Shown: piece by piece, positions 60,977 to 64,000 of the stretch | How the letters are laid out: the number at the start of each line of letters is the position of its first letter | Position numbering within the stretch: the first letter of the stretch is position 1 | NCBI RefSeq assembly: GCF_021391675.1 | Contig: NZ_CP090095.1 | Coordinates: forward strand, 2,485,501 to 2,549,500 | Source of the DNA: Neorhizobium galegae | GTDB lineage: Bacteria; Pseudomonadota; Alphaproteobacteria; Rhizobiales; Rhizobiaceae | Direction of reading: 5' to 3' | Length of the DNA stretch: 64,000 bases | Translations under genes and position numbers: made by a program | The notes under the pieces: model-generated | The model's input: the letters and a program-made list of their open reading frames with translations, nothing else | Database searches by the model: none | What the model was told of the DNA's origin: nothing

Positions 60977-61393
60977 TTAACAGGCAAGGGTGCGAACATG
61001 GCCGGCATCGCCATAGGCAAGGATTGCGCGATCGCGCGTGATGATTGTCAGGTCGTTTTCGCGGGCGGTAGCGATCAGAATGCGGTCCGTGGGGTCGTTA
61101 TGGATGGGTTGCGGGAGGAAGGAAGCCTCCACTAAAGCCGATTGGGATATATCCATAATATCAGCGCCAATCATCCCGCGCGCGTCGTTAAACCAGGCCG
61201 CTGCATTTTTAGCTGTCGGCAATCGACCTTTGCTGACCAACATCCCGATCTCCCATGCCGACATCGACGAAATAACCAAAGCTCCACTCCGTGCGCGATT
61301 CTCGCTGAGAACCGTATTGGCGTCCCGACCGAGCGGAGCACCGTTCGCAAGCCAAATGACGGCGCAGGTGTCCAATAGATATCGATCAGTCAT
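60977..61393 (-). CDS. vapC: VapC-like PIN-domain toxin
   Basis: PIN endoribonuclease with acidic residues D8 (LLDTCAVIW), E48 (SAWEIGML), D103 (PTDRILIATA) and D121 (TRDRAIL). 138 residues. The start overlaps the upstream antitoxin gene by 8 bases, the usual antitoxin-toxin arrangement. Target RNA unknown; most VapC toxins cut tRNA or rRNA. Confidence 0.9.
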   Translation of the reverse strand: MTDRYLLDTCAVIWLANGAPLGRDANTVLSENRARSGALVISSMSAWEIGMLVSKGRLPTAKNAAAWFNDARGMIGADIMDISQSALVEASFLPQPIHNDPTDRILIATARENDLTIITRDRAILAYGDAGHVRTLAC

Positions 61394-61850
61394 CCTCGTA
61401 GACTTTACCCCAATCGGGATCGACAGGCGCTGTAAGGTCAAGATCCGGAGGGATCGTCATCGTACCCTTCATGCAACCGTAGGCGGGATGCAATTCTATC
61501 AGGGTGCCGTCATCCTTTTCCATCCAGCGCTTGCCATCCTTGTAGATGATGTCGGCTTCCGTAAACATCTTCACGGGACGTTCGGGCGGCGGCAGCCGGA
61601 GCTCATAGGCCGCCTGTTTACGCTCCGACAAGCCTCCCATGTCGCCACGTCGATGAGCTGCAACCTCATTGAGATCCAGCCCGAGAAAGGCCGAAATCCG
61701 GTCCTGCTCTTCCGCGCTCATCTTCCGCTCGCCGTTCAGCATGCGCGAGACCGCGCTGGGATCGAGCTCCATGAAGCGCGCCATATCCCGCAACGAACTG
61801 CCTTTCTCAGCCAGCTTTTCATAAAACCAGGCGCTGTCGATCGTTCCCAT
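61386..61850 (-). CDS. HTH-domain antitoxin paired with VapC
   Basis: N-terminal XRE-type helix-turn-helix (SSLRDMARFMELDPSAVSR, MSAEEQDRISAFLGL) followed by a tail with MFTEADIIYKDGKRW and TIPPDLDLTAPVDPDW, which may bind the toxin. Most VapB antitoxins are AbrB, RHH or Phd types, so an XRE form is less common. 154 residues. Upstream are four half-sites (61872-61928) that its HTH would bind. The module interrupts the amine gene run. Confidence 0.85.
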   Translation of the reverse strand: MGTIDSAWFYEKLAEKGSSLRDMARFMELDPSAVSRMLNGERKMSAEEQDRISAFLGLDLNEVAAHRRGDMGGLSERKQAAYELRLPPPERPVKMFTEADIIYKDGKRWMEKDDGTLIELHPAYGCMKGTMTIPPDLDLTAPVDPDWGKVYEDD

Positions 61851-61871
61851 GACCGTCTCCGGATTGCCGTC

Positions 61872-61928
61872 ATCGCAACCATAGCATGATGCGATAAAGA
61901 CAAAAATCGCAATATGGTTGTTGCGATT
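61872..61928. promoter_or_regulatory. Four half-site operator of the HTH-VapC module
   Basis: Two inverted repeats of the same half-site: ATCGCA (61872-61877) with TGCGAT (61890-61895), and AATCGCAA (61905-61912) with TTGCGATT (61921-61928, perfect 8-8-8). They lie 22-78 bases upstream of the antitoxin start. The pattern suggests cooperative autorepression by the HTH protein. The last half-site lies 3 bases from the 3' end of the glutamine synthetase-like gene. Confidence 0.75.
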
Positions 61929-61931
61929 ATC

Positions 61932-63302
61932 TCAAGCCCTCTCGAAGCCACGTGCCACTTCCCAGTCCGTCACACGGCGATCGTATTCCTCCTGCTCCCA
62001 TTGGCCGGCGCGGACATAGTGGTCGATGACGTCGTTGCCGAAGGCCGAGCGCAGCAGTTCCGATCCGTTCATCAGATCGATCGCATCGCGCAACGTTTTC
62101 GGGATTTCGCGAATGCCATTGCCGCCATAGGCATCGCCGACGAAGGCCGGCTCCAGCGCCATCTTCTTCTCGATGCCGTCGATTCCGGCAGCGATCAGCG
62201 CCGCCATGGCGAGATAGGGGTTGAGATCGGAACCGCCGACACGGCATTCGATACGGATCCCCTTGGTCGCCTCGCCGCAGAGACGGTAGCCGGCGGTGCG
62301 GTTGTCCTTCGACCAGACGGCCTTGGTCGGCGCGAACGTACCGGCCATGAAACGCTTGTAGGAATTGATGTAGGGCGCCAGGAAATAGGTGATCTCGCCG
62401 GCATGGCTAAGCAGCCCGGCGATATAATGTTTCATCAGTTCCGACATGCCGTGCTCGCCGTCCTTGTCGAAGAACAGCGGCGTCTTGCCGTCGGCGCTCC
62501 ACAGGGACTGGTGGATGTGCGACGAGCTGCCGGCGGCCGAATAGTTCCACTTGGCGAGGAAGGTGATCGCCTTGCCCTTGCCCCAGGCGATCTCCTTGGC
62601 CGCATTCTTGATGATCACGTGCCGGTCGGCCATGGTCAGCGCATCGGCGTAACGAACGTTGATTTCCTCCTGGCCGGCCGAGGCCTCGCCCTTGGAGTTC
62701 TCGACCGGAATGCCGGCCCCCTGCAGCCCGGTGCGGATCGCCCGCATCACCTCCTCTTCCTTGGTGGTCTGGAAGATGTGGTAATCCTCGTTATAGCCGC
62801 TCGCCAGCTTGAGGTTGCGGTAGCCGCTTTCGCGGGCCTGATCGTAGGTCTGGTCGAACAGGAAAAATTCGAGTTCTGTCGCCATGAAGGCGGACATGCC
62901 CATCGCTTCCAACCGCTTCACCTGGGCCTTCAGGATGGCGCGCGGCGAATGCGGCACTTCGGCATGGGTGTGATGGTCGAGCACGTCGCAGAGGACCAGC
63001 GCCGTGCCTTCGAGCCAAGGGAGTTTGCGCAGCGTCGCAAGGTCCGGCTTCATCGTATAGTCGCCGTAGCCCTGTTCCCAGCTGGTCGCCTTGTAGCCTG
63101 AGATGGTCTCCATCTCGATATCGGTCGCAAGCAGGTAGTTGCAGCTATGCGTTTCCTGATAGGCGCTCTCGACGAAATATTCCGCCTGGAACCGCTTGCC
63201 CATCAGACGGCCCTGCATGTCCACCTGGGCGGCGATGATCGTATCGATGCGGCCGTCGGCAACATCGCGTTTCAGATCGTCGAAGGAGTAAATCGGGGTC
63301 AT
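61932..63302 (-). CDS. Glutamine synthetase-like gamma-glutamyl ligase
   Basis: GS-fold ligase (beta-Grasp plus catalytic domain): ELEFFLFDQTYDQARESG metal site, GEASAGQEEINVRYADAL, and SSSHIHQSLWS, which replaces the classical NGSGMHVH loop of true GlnA. This loop and the neighbouring permease and dehydrogenases point to gamma-glutamylation of an amine (as PuuA, IpuC or GlnA4-type enzymes do) rather than ammonia assimilation. 456 residues. The start has GTGAGG upstream. Confidence 0.9.
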   Translation of the reverse strand: MTPIYSFDDLKRDVADGRIDTIIAAQVDMQGRLMGKRFQAEYFVESAYQETHSCNYLLATDIEMETISGYKATSWEQGYGDYTMKPDLATLRKLPWLEGTALVLCDVLDHHTHAEVPHSPRAILKAQVKRLEAMGMSAFMATELEFFLFDQTYDQARESGYRNLKLASGYNEDYHIFQTTKEEEVMRAIRTGLQGAGIPVENSKGEASAGQEEINVRYADALTMADRHVIIKNAAKEIAWGKGKAITFLAKWNYSAAGSSSHIHQSLWSADGKTPLFFDKDGEHGMSELMKHYIAGLLSHAGEITYFLAPYINSYKRFMAGTFAPTKAVWSKDNRTAGYRLCGEATKGIRIECRVGGSDLNPYLAMAALIAAGIDGIEKKMALEPAFVGDAYGGNGIREIPKTLRDAIDLMNGSELLRSAFGNDVIDHYVRAGQWEQEEYDRRVTDWEVARGFERA

Positions 63303-63329
63303 GCCTCACATCCGTTTCAAAAGGGTGAA

Positions 63330-63358
63330 CCGCCACAACCTCTCGAGTGTCGTGGCGG
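63330..63358. repeat. Hairpin between permease and ligase genes
   Basis: CCGCCAC/GTGGCGG with a 15-base loop in the 88-base gap. No T-run, so a transcript-processing or stabilising hairpin is more likely than a terminator. Confidence 0.35.
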
Positions 63359-63390
63359 CGGGATCATAGGGGCGTTAAGCCCGGTCGCGC

Positions 63391-64000
63391 TTACTTTTCT
63401 CCGACAGCCGCTTCCGCAGCAGCGATCTCGGCCTGCCGCTTGGCGATGGCCTCGCCGATCGGCGGTCCCATGAAGCGCCGGTTCTCGAAGGCGAACCAGA
63501 CGATCCCGGTCAGCACCAGGAAGCCGACGGTAATTTCGAGCGCCCAGTCGTTCGGCGGCTGGATGCCGATGAAGAAGATGACGATCATCGAGATGATCGC
63601 CAGGACGGCGATCAGCCTGTAGGCCGGAATACCCATGTTCCAGGGTCCCATGTTCGGCCATTTCGCCGTGCCGATCGTGAACAGCCCGAGCGCGATCGGC
63701 AGGGCGAAGGACAGGAACAGGAAGATGACAGTGCAGGACACGACGATCGAATAGGCCGGCGTGCCGGCAATGGTGATCGCCGAGGTAAACCAGACGAACA
63801 GGACGGCGAGGATGGAGCCGGTCCAGATCGCCGCGACGGGCGAACGGTATTTCGGGCTGACCTTGGCGAGCACCGACGACGCAGGCAGGCCCTTGTCGCG
63901 CGAGAAGGCGAAGATCATCCGCGATAGCGAGGTGACGGTAGCCAGTCCGCAAAGCAGCTGCGAGATGAAGATCAGGAAATACAGGATGCTCTTCACGGTC
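63391..64000 (-). CDS. APC-family amino acid/amine permease, N-terminus outside the window
   Basis: C-terminal part of an APC-superfamily transporter, about 203 residues: five to six hydrophobic helices, with RMIFAFSRDKGLPASSVLAKV being the conserved loop after TM8 and YRSPVAAIWTG the start of TM9. The frame is open to the window edge. It lies upstream of the glutamine synthetase-like gene on the same strand; import of the amine that the ligase acts on is the likely role. Confidence 0.88.
   Translation of the reverse strand, partial: TVKSILYFLIFISQLLCGLATVTSLSRMIFAFSRDKGLPASSVLAKVSPKYRSPVAAIWTGSILAVLFVWFTSAITIAGTPAYSIVVSCTVIFLFLSFALPIALGLFTIGTAKWPNMGPWNMGIPAYRLIAVLAIISMIVIFFIGIQPPNDWALEITVGFLVLTGIVWFAFENRRFMGPPIGEAIAKRQAEIAAAEAAVGEK

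Overview
The window is GC-rich chromosomal DNA from an alphaproteobacterium, most likely a member of the Rhizobiaceae (Rhizobium/Neorhizobium/Agrobacterium group; I cannot fix the genus). Reasons: an FtsZ of the long rhizobial type, the order mraZ-rsmH-ftsL-ftsI-murE-murF-mraY-murD-ftsW-murG-murC-murB-ddlB-ftsQ-ftsA-ftsZ-lpxC-bamD-recN-ligA, rnpB just upstream of mraZ, a btaA-btaB pair for betaine lipids, a PPi-type phosphofructokinase, and an ArsR-methyltransferase fusion next to metF. No CRISPR array, insertion sequence, prophage, tRNA or rRNA was seen.

Layout. 1-510: end of a GNAT acetyltransferase. 513-27017: the complete division and cell wall (dcw) cluster, all on the minus strand. It is transcribed from mraZ towards ligA and interrupted by an aquaporin gene between murB and ddlB. 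The mraZ promoter region (27185-27219) carries four TGGGN repeats at an exact 10-base period, the known MraZ operator pattern. A CtrA-like site lies upstream of ddlB-ftsQAZ. 27471-27903: RNase P RNA. 27973-31575: an FAD amine/amino-acid oxidoreductase, a lytic transglycosylase, AmpD and a TerB-DnaJ protein. 31901-35009: pyrophosphate-dependent phosphofructokinase, a damaged-looking LysE-type exporter and a lipoprotein lytic transglycosylase. 35050-42178: a serine hydrolase, btaAB, a GH25 lysozyme-like lipoprotein, an MltB-type transglycosylase, an EamA transporter and a 25-residue membrane peptide gene that has its own Shine-Dalgarno site and terminator. 42187-46536: metF, its probable regulator SahR with a clear operator, and a chemotaxis receptor. 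46763-53384: ettA, a lipase-like hydrolase and a tight three-gene operon (EamA transporter, class III CoA-transferase, ThDP enzyme) of unknown substrate. 53445-58194: RidA, a DUF442 phosphatase-like protein, a mutarotase-like protein, an L,D-transpeptidase, a stand-alone ClpX-type zinc finger protein and an orphan ParA. 58413-64000: iron alcohol dehydrogenase, aldehyde dehydrogenase, an HTH/VapC toxin-antitoxin pair with a four-half-site operator, a glutamine synthetase-like ligase and the end of an amino acid permease.

Functionally, the left half builds the peptidoglycan precursor (MurA-independent steps MurB-F, MraY, MurG), polymerises it at the septum (FtsW, FtsI) and assembles the divisome (FtsZ, FtsA, FtsQ, FtsL). 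The middle adds wall hydrolases and recycling enzymes (two SLT proteins, AmpD, GH25, MltB, L,D-transpeptidase). The right end looks like an amine catabolic set (permease, gamma-glutamyl ligase, two dehydrogenases) with a toxin-antitoxin module sitting inside it.

The best leads for something undescribed are the HTH-VapC module with its quadruple operator, the transporter/CoA-transferase/ThDP operon, the 25-residue membrane peptide and the solitary ClpX zinc-finger protein.
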